From assembly GCA_027036015.1 (NCBI GenBank), contig JALVTH010000051.1, forward strand, positions 1-64,000: a stretch of 64,000 bases of DNA, read 5' to 3'. The notes beneath the pieces are model-generated. The model ran no database searches. It saw only the letters and a program-made list of their open reading frames with translations, and had not been told where the DNA came from. How positions within the stretch are numbered: the first letter of the stretch is position 1; each line of letters starts with the position of its first letter. Shown here piece by piece: positions 1 to 7,664 of the stretch. The stretch is from Campylobacteraceae bacterium. Its GTDB lineage: Bacteria > Campylobacterota > Campylobacteria > Campylobacterales > Sulfurovaceae. The translations under genes were made by a program, and so were the position numbers.

Positions 1-106
1 GCATAGAGAGAACATCTTATTTCTCTTCAAAAAATTATTGATACATTTAAAAAAATCAATTCAAAAAAGTATCTTTGTTTACTAAAATGAGTTTGGAATA
101 GATGTA

Positions 107-301
107 ATGAAAAAGCATAATACAAAAGAGTTGGCTTTTTATATACTAAAAGAGATGAAAATAATGGGATTTACAATGCACAAAGCTGCTTCTAATTTTA
201 CTATGCAAGCTCAAAAAAAAGATATGAAAAAAACCTTACAAGCTTTATCAAAACTTACTCAAAATTGTATTGCGTGTCATCAAACTTTTAAACTTAAATA
301 A
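107..301 (+). CDS. C-terminal c-type cytochrome piece with one haem motif, probably broken upstream
   Basis: The 64-residue frame ends in a CIACH haem-c attachment motif (CxxCH) about ten residues from the C-terminus, after a helical stretch rich in Lys and Met. This looks like the last part of a small periplasmic cytochrome c. No signal peptide and no ribosome binding site precede the ATG at 107. The bases before it read as similar helical protein in frame 1 (about 7-87, ending at a TGA) and continue in frame 2 from 86, so a one-base insertion in the A-run at 84-87 would explain the break. Frame 1 also has a TAG at 4-6. It may therefore be a pseudogene fragment. The product is clear at the level of the haem motif only. 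Confidence 0.5.
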   Translation: MKKHNTKELAFYILKEMKIMGFTMHKAASNFTMQAQKKDMKKTLQALSKLTQNCIACHQTFKLK

Positions 302-302
302 G

Positions 303-323
303 AAAAGCCCCAAAAGAAGGGGC
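303..323 (-). terminator. Rho-independent terminator of the repeat lipoprotein gene
   Basis: A GCCCC/GGGGC stem (307-311 with 319-323) and a 7-base loop is followed, on the minus strand, by a T-run and further T-rich sequence. It lies just past the stop codon of the lipoprotein gene at 331. On the plus strand it has no T-run. Confidence 0.75.
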
Positions 324-330
324 AAAGCAA

Positions 331-1167
331 TTAGTGAATAACTCTTCTACAGTTAACTCTTTGCCATGTATAGTATGCATTTGATACTTTGATTTTTTTC
401 GTAATTGTTGTATATTTTGGTGGAATTTTAACTGGAACTGTTTTTGGTGGCTCTACCATTACTTTAACTCTTACAGTTTTATAAAGTGGTGGAATAGGCA
501 CTTTTACTGTTTCAGCTGGTTTTACAAGAACTCTTTTTGTAATTGTTTTATATTGTGCTGGAATTACAATTTTTTTCGTTTGAGCTGGTTTTACAACAAT
601 TCTTTTTCTAATAATTTTATATTTTGGTGGAACTTTTACCAAACAAGCAACTCCGTTTACTTTAGCTCCGTTTGGTAGTGGAGAAGTTACGCCTACCCCT
701 TTTCTCCATTCAGTCGTTGCTGGTCTAACAAGTACTTTTTCTGTTACATATTTATGAACATCTGGAATTGTAACTAATTTATAAGTTTCAGGTTTAACTA
801 AAACTTTTTCAGTTACAGTTTTATATACTGGTGGCTTACATACTAATTTATATCCACCTTCTCTAACAAGCTTTTTAACAGTTTTGTAAGCATATTTAGC
901 TGGGATTACTTTGTAGTGTTCTCCACCTTGATCAGCTAAAACTTTTTCTGTTACAGTTTTATATTTTGCTGGGATTAAAACTTTTGCATAACACTCACCT
1001 GGTTTTGCATTTGGTGGATAAAGTCCCAAATCAGATGGATTTGCAGCTTTTACTTGAGTTGTTTTGCCACCTGCAGCACCATTTGCAGCAGCAGCTTGTT
1101 GCGTACAACCGCTAAATCCTAATGCTAATGCTACAGCAGAAGCAACTAAAAGTCCTTTTTTGTTCAT
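331..1167 (-). CDS. Repeat-containing surface lipoprotein
   Basis: The 278-residue protein begins with a lipoprotein signal peptide: MNKK, a hydrophobic segment and a Cys after GFSG near residue 21. The body consists of about eight imperfect repeats of 20-30 residues, each with a core like YKTVTEKVLVKP and rich in Lys, Val, Thr and Pro, predicted to form repeated short beta-strands. Such repeats are known from envelope lipoproteins and from the N-termini of some OmpA-like proteins; here there is no OmpA domain. It is basic overall and may bind peptidoglycan or polysaccharide, which is inference. The start is supported by AAGGAG seven bases upstream. The gene is monocistronic, with a strong promoter, a long 5' leader hairpin and its own terminator, all suggesting high expression. 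Confidence 0.8.
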   Translation of the reverse strand: MNKKGLLVASAVALALGFSGCTQQAAAANGAAGGKTTQVKAANPSDLGLYPPNAKPGECYAKVLIPAKYKTVTEKVLADQGGEHYKVIPAKYAYKTVKKLVREGGYKLVCKPPVYKTVTEKVLVKPETYKLVTIPDVHKYVTEKVLVRPATTEWRKGVGVTSPLPNGAKVNGVACLVKVPPKYKIIRKRIVVKPAQTKKIVIPAQYKTITKRVLVKPAETVKVPIPPLYKTVRVKVMVEPPKTVPVKIPPKYTTITKKIKVSNAYYTWQRVNCRRVIH

Positions 1168-1214
1168 TAAAAACTCCTTGTTGAATTAATCTTTTTAAAG
1201 ATTGTGTTTATCAA

Positions 1215-1290
1215 GTCGCTACCCCCATGATAATCCACACACAAATCTTTTTTAAAGACTTTAGTGTGGATTAGTTTTGGGGTTAGCGAC
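1215..1290 (-). promoter_or_regulatory. Long 5'-leader stem-loop of the lipoprotein mRNA
   Basis: Arms GTCGCTACCCCC..AATCCACAC (1215-1240) and GTGTGGATT..GGGGTTAGCGAC (1264-1290) pair almost throughout, and the loop can itself pair further. The structure starts about seven bases after the predicted transcription start and ends about 48 bases before the ATG. It could stabilise the mRNA or bind a regulator. Confidence 0.6.
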
Positions 1291-1303
1291 TCCAACAGTT
1301 AGC

Positions 1304-1309
1304 ATTATA
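1304..1309 (-). promoter_or_regulatory. -10 box of the lipoprotein promoter
   Basis: The minus strand reads TATAAT here, a perfect sigma70 -10 element. It would start transcription near 1297, directly before the leader hairpin. No clear -35 is visible, which is normal for Campylobacterota. Confidence 0.6.
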
Positions 1310-1440
1310 TTCCAACTTGCCTTGCAATTAACTAAAAAATAGCAAATTGAAATATCTTGCTAAATTTCACAGTTAATATTTTACAACAATTATTAATTAA
1401 ATGTCAAGAAAGCTTTTTAGGGGACTTTGTGTAAGAAAAG

Positions 1441-1516
1441 TGGTGGCCGCAACAGGACTCGAACCTGTGACCACTACCATGTCAAGGTAGTGCTCTACCA
1501 ACTGAGCTATGCGACC
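1441..1516 (-). tRNA. tRNA-Val (anticodon GAC)
   Basis: The minus strand folds into a full cloverleaf of 76 bases: acceptor stem GGTCGCA/TGCGGCC, D-arm GCTC..GAGC, anticodon stem CTACC/GGTAG with loop TTGACAT (anticodon GAC, read as Val), T-arm ACAGG/CCTGT with loop TTCGAGT, discriminator A and an encoded CCA at 1441-1443. Confidence 0.95.
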
Positions 1517-1530
1517 ACATAGAGAGCAAA

Positions 1531-1536
1531 ATTATA
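1531..1536 (-). promoter_or_regulatory. -10 box of the tRNA-Val promoter
   Basis: Minus strand TATAAT with an upstream TG (extended -10 type) ends 15 bases before the mature 5' end of the tRNA. Confidence 0.55.
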
Positions 1537-1668
1537 ATCATTTTTCCTTAAGAAAAGTAAAGTCCCCTAAAAATGAAGTTAAAAACTGTAATTTTTTCAA
1601 TAACTTTTATTCTCAATTAATTTTGCTCTCATATTAGCTCAATTATAATATTGTTTTTTTCTACATAT

Positions 1669-2436
1669 TTATAACATATATGGAGGAATTGTTAAGGTCA
1701 CTTCTGCTTCAAAAACCTTAGAAACTCTCCCACCAAATCTATACTTTCCATTCTCATATTCGGCATATAACTCTTCACCACTTTTTGGAAGAATGGGCAT
1801 TACTTCTTTTGCCTTTCTTTCACTTAAAGCTTTTACAAATGATGCCATTATACCGGTACCACATGCCTCGGTCTCATCTTCTACACCGCGTTCATAGGTT
1901 CTTACTTTTAAATAATCATCTTCAATTTTATAGATATTTACATTTGCATTATACTTATGACGAAGCTCTCTTGCCATTTCTAAATCAAAATTTTCAATAT
2001 TTTTTACTTCTGTTACCAAATGTGGCACTCCAGTATCAATTAGCCACCAATTTTGATTATATTCGTTAATATCTTTAGCTAAAATTTTTGGTTCAAGCAT
2101 ATCAGTTACGACATAATCGCCATTAATTGTCGTTGTAATAACTCCAGCTCCCGTTAAAAATTCGGCTCTATTATTAATGCTAATTCCTCTCTCAATGGCA
2201 TAGTGTGAAACGGCTCTTGTAGCATTACCACACATTGTTGCCACGCTTCCATCGCTATTGTAAAACTCCCACTCAAAATCATATTGTGGATGGGGCACTA
2301 AAACCACCATCCCATCTGCCCCGACGCCTTTGTGTCGATCACAAAGCAGTTTTGCAAGCTCTCTTCTATCTTTTTTTTGGCTGTCATGAAAAATAATAAA
2401 ATCATTCCCACTTGCGTTATATTTTGTTACATGCAT
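1669..2436 (-). CDS. dapF: Diaminopimelate epimerase
   Basis: Interconverts LL- and meso-diaminopimelate in the cytosol, for lysine and peptidoglycan synthesis. The 255-residue length is normal for the family. Visible motifs are SGNDF near residue 9, the first catalytic Cys in MCGNATRA (C69), and ERGVEDETEACGTG with the second catalytic Cys (C192). The two thiols act as the base pair of this cofactor-free epimerase. The gene follows coaE with a 10-base overlap and is the third of a minus-strand trio with the speE-like gene and coaE, an order I recall from other Campylobacterota. The start codon lies within the end of coaE, which suggests translational coupling. Confidence 0.95.
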   Translation of the reverse strand: MHVTKYNASGNDFIIFHDSQKKDRRELAKLLCDRHKGVGADGMVVLVPHPQYDFEWEFYNSDGSVATMCGNATRAVSHYAIERGISINNRAEFLTGAGVITTTINGDYVVTDMLEPKILAKDINEYNQNWWLIDTGVPHLVTEVKNIENFDLEMARELRHKYNANVNIYKIEDDYLKVRTYERGVEDETEACGTGIMASFVKALSERKAKEVMPILPKSGEELYAEYENGKYRFGGRVSKVFEAEVTLTIPPYML

Positions 2437-3017
2437 GATAAAATCTCTCCTTTAACTCTTTCACACTCATTTTGTAAATGTTTTAAATCGTAAATGTTTT
2501 CAATTAAAAAGGTAGCCTTTTGCTTTTTAAGCTCAATTGGAAGTTGAGCGTTAATTCTTAAAAGTGCCTCTTCTTTATTTAAATTATCTCTCTTCATTAA
2601 CCGCTTAAGCTGTAACTCTTTTGGGGCATAAACAACTAAAGTTTTCGTAAAATTTTTATAGGCTTTTTCTTTTTCAAAAAAGAGTGGAATGTCAATTAAA
2701 TAAGGCTTTTTAAAAGCTTCTTGCTTTTTTGCTTGAAGGATAATTTCTTCTTTTATTTTTGGATGAAGCAGTGCTTCAAGTTTAAGCCGCTCATCTTTTT
2801 TACTAAAAATGAGTTTTCCTAAAGCTTTTCTATCAACGACTCCATCTTTTACAAATGCTTTGCCAAAAAGCTCTTCTATCTCTTTTGCACTCTCTTGCAA
2901 CTTTTGATGTGCAATAGTATCTGCATCAATAATACGAAATCCAAGCAGTTTCATCAAAGCTGCAACGGTGCTTTTGCCTGTTGCAATGCCGCCAGTTAAA
3001 ACAATTCCATATTGCAT
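2427..3017 (-). CDS. coaE: Dephospho-CoA kinase
   Basis: Last step of coenzyme A synthesis, phosphorylating the ribose 3'-hydroxyl of dephospho-CoA with ATP. The N-terminus carries the P-loop GGIATGKST (about residues 9-17), followed by the IIDADTIAH substrate-binding segment, the CoaE lid region, and the VVYAPKELQLKRLMKRD segment typical of the family. The length of 196 residues is usual. It shares its first base region with the stop of the upstream speE-like gene and overlaps dapF downstream, so the three are probably translated from one message. Confidence 0.95.
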   Translation of the reverse strand: MQYGIVLTGGIATGKSTVAALMKLLGFRIIDADTIAHQKLQESAKEIEELFGKAFVKDGVVDRKALGKLIFSKKDERLKLEALLHPKIKEEIILQAKKQEAFKKPYLIDIPLFFEKEKAYKNFTKTLVVYAPKELQLKRLMKRDNLNKEEALLRINAQLPIELKKQKATFLIENIYDLKHLQNECERVKGEILSCM

Positions 3018-3610
3018 TAGCGTTTAATTACTCCTAAATACTCTTTATAAATAAAGGTAGGAACACTAAAAGATGCTATTGCAATATCGCTATTATAATA
3101 AGCGTAACCATCAGTTAAATCTGCTCTTTGTAAATTAATATCTGCTGTAGGATGATAAAATCTACTTGCAAGCATCAAATACTCACTCACAACTAAATCA
3201 TCCTTAATGGCTTTATCATAACGATATGGCATAACAATTGGATAGATTTTTCCAGCAAGCATGAGTTCTTCTTTTGCTTTTTCTTTTTGAGTAATAATAT
3301 TACTCATGATAATTGAAACTACTCCCTTACTATCAAGCAATTTTGTTAACTCTATCCAAAACTCTTTATTATTGGTAAATTCATTGCTTCTTACAATTGC
3401 AACATCAAAATTTTTTGCTCCAAGTTTTTGTAACTCTTCAATTACATTAAATCCATCAAGATGAATAACTTCTTCAACTACTGAGTGTTTCTTTAATTCA
3501 TTTTGAATACGTTTAGCTCCATTAATAACTAAAACTCTTTTTGGATTAGCATGCGTGCAAATTGGAACATGCGTTAACATTTCACTTTGAATAAAATCTA
3601 AATTCTCCAT
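3017..3610 (-). CDS. Spermidine-synthase-like protein, short and divergent
   Basis: The 197-residue protein has a Rossmann-like core (KRVLVINGAKRIQNEL, then VIHLDGF) in the place of the SAM/decarboxylated-SAM binding fold of SpeE, and a C-terminal part resembling the SpeE end (ASRFYHPTADINLQ, YYNSDIAIASFSVP). The position before coaE and dapF is where Campylobacterota commonly carry speE. It is shorter than usual SpeE (about 260 residues), and the segment that normally holds the catalytic Asp reads FDVAIVRSNEF, without the DxxDP pattern. It may be an inactive or altered aminopropyltransferase. The family call is moderate; activity is uncertain. Confidence 0.6.
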   Translation of the reverse strand: MENLDFIQSEMLTHVPICTHANPKRVLVINGAKRIQNELKKHSVVEEVIHLDGFNVIEELQKLGAKNFDVAIVRSNEFTNNKEFWIELTKLLDSKGVVSIIMSNIITQKEKAKEELMLAGKIYPIVMPYRYDKAIKDDLVVSEYLMLASRFYHPTADINLQRADLTDGYAYYNSDIAIASFSVPTFIYKEYLGVIKR

Positions 3611-3690
3611 AGCTTATCCTTATTATAATGCAAATTTATTTATTACTATAATTACTTTTATTTGAATTCATAAACATAGCAAAATATGCT

Positions 3691-4467
3691 TTAAATAATC
3701 TTAATCTCTTCTTCTAATTTTATTCCAAATGCTTCATAAACTCTTTTTTTAGCCAATTCTAGAAGTTTTATTGCCTCTTCAAAATTTCCTCCACCTAAAT
3801 TAACAAGGAAATTTGCGTGTATATTGCTAAACGCCATATTTCCTATTCGCTTGCCCTTAAGTCCCACTGCTTCAATTAAACGCCCTGCAAAATCTCCTTT
3901 TGGATTTTTAAACGCACTCCCTGCACTTGGCTCTTTTGGCTGATTGTTTCGTAACAGTAATAACTCATTTTTTAGCGCTTCATTGTAGCCTCTTTGGATT
4001 TTAAATCTTGCCTCAGTTGCAATTCCATTTAATTTTGCAAAGCGATAACCATACATGATTGCTTCTTTTTTTATCCACTTTCCATCAATTTTAATCGAAT
4101 CTAATATATTAAAAATTTCATACTGCTTTACTCCAGCATTCATTGCAAGCATTCCACCAAGCGTTCCTGGAAGTTTTGCGACAAATTCAAACCCCGCAAT
4201 ATCATTTTTTTTTGCAAAACTCAAAATTCTACCTGTTTTTGTTGCTGCTCCAATATAAAGAAAGTCATCTTCAATTTTTATAAAATCAAAATTTTTCCCA
4301 AGTATCTTTAATTTACCAGGATTTGGAGAAACAAGCAAGTTGTTTGCTCCACCAATTAAATAGCCAGGAGTTTGCGACTCTTCTTCACTCTCAATAACAT
4401 CAACCTCAACAACTGGACCAATTTTAATACTACTATATGTAGAAAAATCAATAATTCTTTTTTTCAT
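3691..4467 (-). CDS. murB: UDP-N-acetylenolpyruvoylglucosamine reductase
   Basis: FAD- and NADPH-dependent reduction of UDP-GlcNAc-enolpyruvate to UDP-MurNAc, the second committed step of peptidoglycan synthesis in the cytosol. Visible are the FAD-binding LIGGANNLLV segment, LPGTLGGMLAMNAG, the catalytic Ser in SAGSAFKNPKGD and the C-terminal NIHANFLVNLGGG. It is the short type found in this phylum. Translation could begin at a GTG at 4473 or the ATG at 4467; AGGTG four bases before the ATG favours 4467. The start overlaps the end of the exosortase gene by four bases, indicating coupling. Confidence 0.93.
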   Translation of the reverse strand: MKKRIIDFSTYSSIKIGPVVEVDVIESEEESQTPGYLIGGANNLLVSPNPGKLKILGKNFDFIKIEDDFLYIGAATKTGRILSFAKKNDIAGFEFVAKLPGTLGGMLAMNAGVKQYEIFNILDSIKIDGKWIKKEAIMYGYRFAKLNGIATEARFKIQRGYNEALKNELLLLRNNQPKEPSAGSAFKNPKGDFAGRLIEAVGLKGKRIGNMAFSNIHANFLVNLGGGNFEEAIKLLELAKKRVYEAFGIKLEEEIKII

Positions 4468-4949
4468 GAACACCTATATAGATAAGCTAAAAATAACATC
4501 GAACCAACGCCAACTAATAAAATATTACCTCCAATATCATGCACCCAAAAAAATGCACCATCTCCAAACGCATTAACGACTAAAACAACAACAATTAATC
4601 GCACTAAATTAAAAAACATGAAAGCGACAAATCCCAATACTCCCCAAACAAATTTACAAAGAAGCGTTTTAGGATAAGCTAATACTCCAGCAAAATAGAT
4701 TAAAAAGGGCACCATTCCATTACACTCTGGCGTAATAACTACACGATATTTTGGATTAATAATAATTTCATACCCTTCTATTTTATTTGGTAAAATAGCT
4801 TGTAAAATATGCATAATAAGCTCTCTTAAAGCCCCATCGATTGCCTCGCCAATGGGAGAAAAACTCCAATACCTACCCCAATAAAAAAGCCCAAAAAGAG
4901 CCAAAAACCATAAAGGATAAAAAAGTAAAAAGCGCCTTGAAGCACTCAT
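4464..4949 (-). CDS. Small exosortase/archaeosortase family membrane protease
   Basis: A 161-residue protein with about five membrane segments. It carries the three invariant exosortase residues in order: Cys in TPECNGMVPF (C76), Arg in FNLVRL (R117) and His in WVHDIGG (H137). Exosortases cleave C-terminal sorting tails (PEP-CTERM and relatives) at the inner membrane. The short length without a fused domain resembles the XrtH-like stand-alone group. The start is taken at 4949, where ATGA overlaps the nrdA stop; a longer version from 4964 is possible. It sits between nrdA and murB. No gene here shows an evident sorting-tail substrate, but an exopolysaccharide locus of the type often linked to exosortases lies 18 kb away. 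Confidence 0.75.
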   Translation of the reverse strand: MSASRRFLLFYPLWFLALFGLFYWGRYWSFSPIGEAIDGALRELIMHILQAILPNKIEGYEIIINPKYRVVITPECNGMVPFLIYFAGVLAYPKTLLCKFVWGVLGFVAFMFFNLVRLIVVVLVVNAFGDGAFFWVHDIGGNILLVGVGSMLFLAYLYRCS

Positions 4950-7318
4950 TGACACCCTACACACTCAATACTTCTATCTTCAACAAAGCGCTCTTCAAGC
5001 GCTTCTGGAGATTGTGAACGCAAGTAGTATGTTGCTTTTAATCCAAGTTTCCAAGCAAGCATATAAATTTCATTCAAATATCTTCCACTTGCTTTATCAA
5101 GACGAATAAAGATATTAAGGCTTTGTCCTTGATCAATCCATTTTTGTCTAATTGCTGCTGCTTTAACAAGCACTCTTTGATCTAAATCGTAACTACTTAC
5201 ATAATATGGCCAAGTATCAGCACTGATATTTGGCACGGTTACTGGAATTTCTCCACTTAAGTTTACTTCATACCATTTGCGTTTAAATACTGGCTCAATT
5301 GCTTGCGTAGTTCCTGTTAAAATAGAAATGGAGCTTGTTGGCGCAATTGCCATTAAATAACCATTTCGCATTCCATCTTTTTTGACTTTCTCTTTTAGTG
5401 CTGCCCAATCGTGTTTATATCCAAAAAGCCCTCCTCTATCAACCAATTTACACGCCTCTTCGTTTGCTTTATCAATTGGAAAGATTCCTTTACTCCAATC
5501 AGACCCCTCGAAAAGAGGGTATTTGCCTTTTTCTAAGGCTAAATCGCTTGATGATTTAATAGCATAATAGCTAATTGATTCCATTATCTCATCAATTTTT
5601 CTAAAATGCTCATCACTACCCCACTCAATTTTAGCCTCTGCAAGCATTTGTGCTTCACCCATTACACCAAGCCCAATTGCTCTTGTTTTTAAATTTGTTT
5701 TTTTCACTTTCCCAAGTGGATAGAAATTTAAATCAATCACATTATCAAGCATTCTAATAGCAATTGGAACAACTCTTTTAATGTCTTCTTCACTATTTAT
5801 TTTTGAAAGATTAATACTTGCCAAGTTACAAACAGCCGTATCGCCATCAAATTTTTCTTTTTCTACAACAAAAATCTCTTTTCCATTTAAAGTATCTAAA
5901 GCTGTAATTTTTTTAGCTTTTTTTACAATCCCACTATCAACTTTTACATCTTCATCTTCTTCAAAAAGTTCATAACTTCCATCGTTAAAAATTACTTTTA
6001 TTTTATAATGATTTGGATTGGTATTTTGATATATCTCGGTACAAAGATTTGAGCTTCGAATAATACCTGCATGCTTATTTGGATTGGCTCTATTGGCATT
6101 GTCTTTAAAGGCTAAAAATGGGCTTCCCGTTTCAAAATAGTTTCTTAAAATCTCCTTCCAAAGTGCTTTTGCTGGCACTACCTCTTTAGTAATATCTTCT
6201 CTTTTTTCATACTCAAGATATTTTTTCTCAAACTCTTCTCCATAACACTCAGTTAAATCTTTTACTTCATATGGATCAAAAAGTGTCCACGTACTATCTT
6301 CTTGCACTCTTTTCATAAACAAATCGTTAATCCAAAGTGCTGGGAACAAATCGTGCGTTCTTCTTCGTTCTTCACCTGAGTTTTTCTTTAATTCCAAAAA
6401 GTCTCTCACATCAATATGCCAAGGTTCAATATAAACAGCAATTGCTCCTTTTCGAGTTCCCAGCTGATCAACCGCAATGGCAATATCATTTGTTATTTTT
6501 AAAAATGGCACAATCCCGCCAGCTGCATGTTTATGCCCATCAATGTAGCTCCCAAGTCCTCTTACTAAGCTCCAATCCCATCCAATTCCACCACCATATT
6601 TTGATAAAAGTGCCATCTCTTTATAACTATCAAAAATACCTTCGATATTATCTGGCGTTGAACCAATATAGCATGAACTTAGTTGATGGCGCGGTGTTCT
6701 TGCATTTGAAAGCGTAGGAGTTGCAAGCATCACTTCAAATTTAGAAATTAAATCATAAAATCTTTTTGCCCAATCTTGCGCATTAAATTCATTTTGCGCT
6801 AAAAACATAGCAATTGCCATAAACATATGCTGAGGCAATTCAATTGGCTCACCATTTTTATCTTTTAATAAATATCGATCATAAAGCGTTTTTAACCCTA
6901 AATAGGTAAATTGCAAGTCGCGCTCAGGCTTAATATAATCATTTAAATCATCTAAATCATACTTATCTTTTAATCCTGGAATAATTCTGCCTTCTTTTTC
7001 TCCTCTCTCAAAATAGTCTCTTAAATGCACATAGCCAGTAAAACCGCTTACTCTATGATAAATATCATAAAGAAAAAGTCGTGCTGCAACGTAAGTCCAA
7101 TTGGGTCTATCAACGTCAATTTTATCAATGGCCGTTTTTATTAATGTCTCTTGAATCTCTTTTGTTGTAATCATATCACGAAACTGCAATTTTGCATCAA
7201 CTTCAAGCTCACTTTGGCTTACGCCTTCAAGGCCAGCAACGGCTGCAGCGGTATATTTTTGAATTTTAGTAATGTCTAAGCTTTCAATCCTACCATTTCT
7301 TTTTACTACTCTAATCAT
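4946..7318 (-). CDS. nrdA: Ribonucleoside-diphosphate reductase, large subunit (class I)
   Basis: Reduces ribonucleotides to deoxyribonucleotides with a radical generated in the partner NrdB, which is not in this window. The N-terminus is an ATP-cone (VVKRNGRIESLDITKI). The core has the class I signatures TPTLSNARTPRHQLSSCYI, GGGIGWDWS, SNLCTEI, TAVCNLASINLS, and MAIAPTSSISILTGTTQ near the C-terminal third. The tail ends in CVGC, the redox Cys pair that reloads the active site. The ATG at 7318 (790 residues) is preferred over one at 7360 because TGGAG sits just before it. The stop overlaps the exosortase start by four bases. Confidence 0.95.
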   Translation of the reverse strand: MIRVVKRNGRIESLDITKIQKYTAAAVAGLEGVSQSELEVDAKLQFRDMITTKEIQETLIKTAIDKIDVDRPNWTYVAARLFLYDIYHRVSGFTGYVHLRDYFERGEKEGRIIPGLKDKYDLDDLNDYIKPERDLQFTYLGLKTLYDRYLLKDKNGEPIELPQHMFMAIAMFLAQNEFNAQDWAKRFYDLISKFEVMLATPTLSNARTPRHQLSSCYIGSTPDNIEGIFDSYKEMALLSKYGGGIGWDWSLVRGLGSYIDGHKHAAGGIVPFLKITNDIAIAVDQLGTRKGAIAVYIEPWHIDVRDFLELKKNSGEERRRTHDLFPALWINDLFMKRVQEDSTWTLFDPYEVKDLTECYGEEFEKKYLEYEKREDITKEVVPAKALWKEILRNYFETGSPFLAFKDNANRANPNKHAGIIRSSNLCTEIYQNTNPNHYKIKVIFNDGSYELFEEDEDVKVDSGIVKKAKKITALDTLNGKEIFVVEKEKFDGDTAVCNLASINLSKINSEEDIKRVVPIAIRMLDNVIDLNFYPLGKVKKTNLKTRAIGLGVMGEAQMLAEAKIEWGSDEHFRKIDEIMESISYYAIKSSSDLALEKGKYPLFEGSDWSKGIFPIDKANEEACKLVDRGGLFGYKHDWAALKEKVKKDGMRNGYLMAIAPTSSISILTGTTQAIEPVFKRKWYEVNLSGEIPVTVPNISADTWPYYVSSYDLDQRVLVKAAAIRQKWIDQGQSLNIFIRLDKASGRYLNEIYMLAWKLGLKATYYLRSQSPEALEERFVEDRSIECVGCQ

Positions 7319-7351
7319 TACAACTCCATTTTTTGAGATAAACTTTATTAA

Positions 7352-7357
7352 ATTATA
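7352..7357 (-). promoter_or_regulatory. -10 box of the nrdA promoter
   Basis: Minus strand TGTATAAT, an extended -10, lies 34 bases before the nrdA ATG and gives a leader of about 25-30 bases. Confidence 0.5.
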
Positions 7358-7386
7358 CAAAAAATATTATTTTGGCGTTGAATTTA

Positions 7387-7463
7387 TTTCAAATCGCACT
7401 TTTTTTATTGTAGTCAAAATTCTTTAAAATTAGCCATTATGCGCTATTTGTAACGATTTGAAA
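7387..7463. promoter_or_regulatory. Inverted half-sites between nrdA and the HU gene
   Basis: TTTCAAATCG (7387-7396) and its exact complement CGATTTGAAA (7454-7463) are separated by 57 bases in the divergent 346-base region between nrdA and HU. A similar GTTTCAAATT/AATTTGAAAC pair lies at 36830-36858. The sites could bind a common regulator; this is inference. The rest of the interval holds the two promoters, the HU leader palindrome and a tiny leader ORF. Confidence 0.35.
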
Positions 7464-7525
7464 CAGATAAAAAATTTTTTGCAAATTTTTAAAAATTGCT
7501 ACAATTATATACATAAATTATTTTA

Positions 7526-7542
7526 ATTCCATTAAATGGAAT
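7526..7542 (+). promoter_or_regulatory. Palindrome just downstream of the HU promoter
   Basis: ATTCCATT A AATGGAAT is a perfect 17-base palindrome 8-14 bases past the likely transcription start (candidate -10 elements TACAAT at 7500 or TATATA at 7506). It may be a 5'-end mRNA hairpin or an operator. Confidence 0.45.
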
Positions 7543-7590
7543 ATTTTAAGAATAAGGATAATTTTTATTCATTAAAAGGAGATTTTTATT

Positions 7591-7617
7591 ATGATAGAAT
7601 TTGTTAAATCAAAATAA
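7591..7617 (+). CDS. Possible 8-residue leader peptide upstream of HU
   Basis: An ATG at 7591 with AAAAGGAGA eight bases before it encodes MIEFVKSK and then stops. The ribosome binding site is as good as that of HU itself, 48 bases downstream. No amino acid bias of an attenuator kind is seen. It may be a translated leader that tunes HU expression, or an accidental reading frame. Confidence 0.35.
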   Translation: MIEFVKSK

Positions 7618-7664
7618 GGCGCAAAGCACGCTATTTAGGGACATAAAAAAGAGGAGAAACAACA

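Larger units (their letters stand above)
1414..1573. repeat. 15-base inverted repeat bracketing tRNA-Val
   Basis: TTTTTAGGGGACTTT at 1414-1428 recurs exactly as its reverse complement at 1559-1573, with the tRNA gene and its promoter between. A second inverted pair of 13 bases lies at 1522-1534 and 1618-1630 (GAGAGCAAAATTA and its complement). Neither resembles a known transposon end. Confidence 0.6.

Noticed and set aside
331-1167. CRISPR-like array from the repeated coding units
   Set aside because: Repeats are protein-level, diverged in DNA and continuous in frame.
1201-1300. Insertion-sequence end for the long inverted repeat
   Set aside because: No transposase gene or target duplication; its position relative to the promoter fits a leader hairpin.
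7591-7617. Amino-acid attenuator for the leader ORF before HU
   Set aside because: No run of a single amino acid and no terminator/antiterminator pair.
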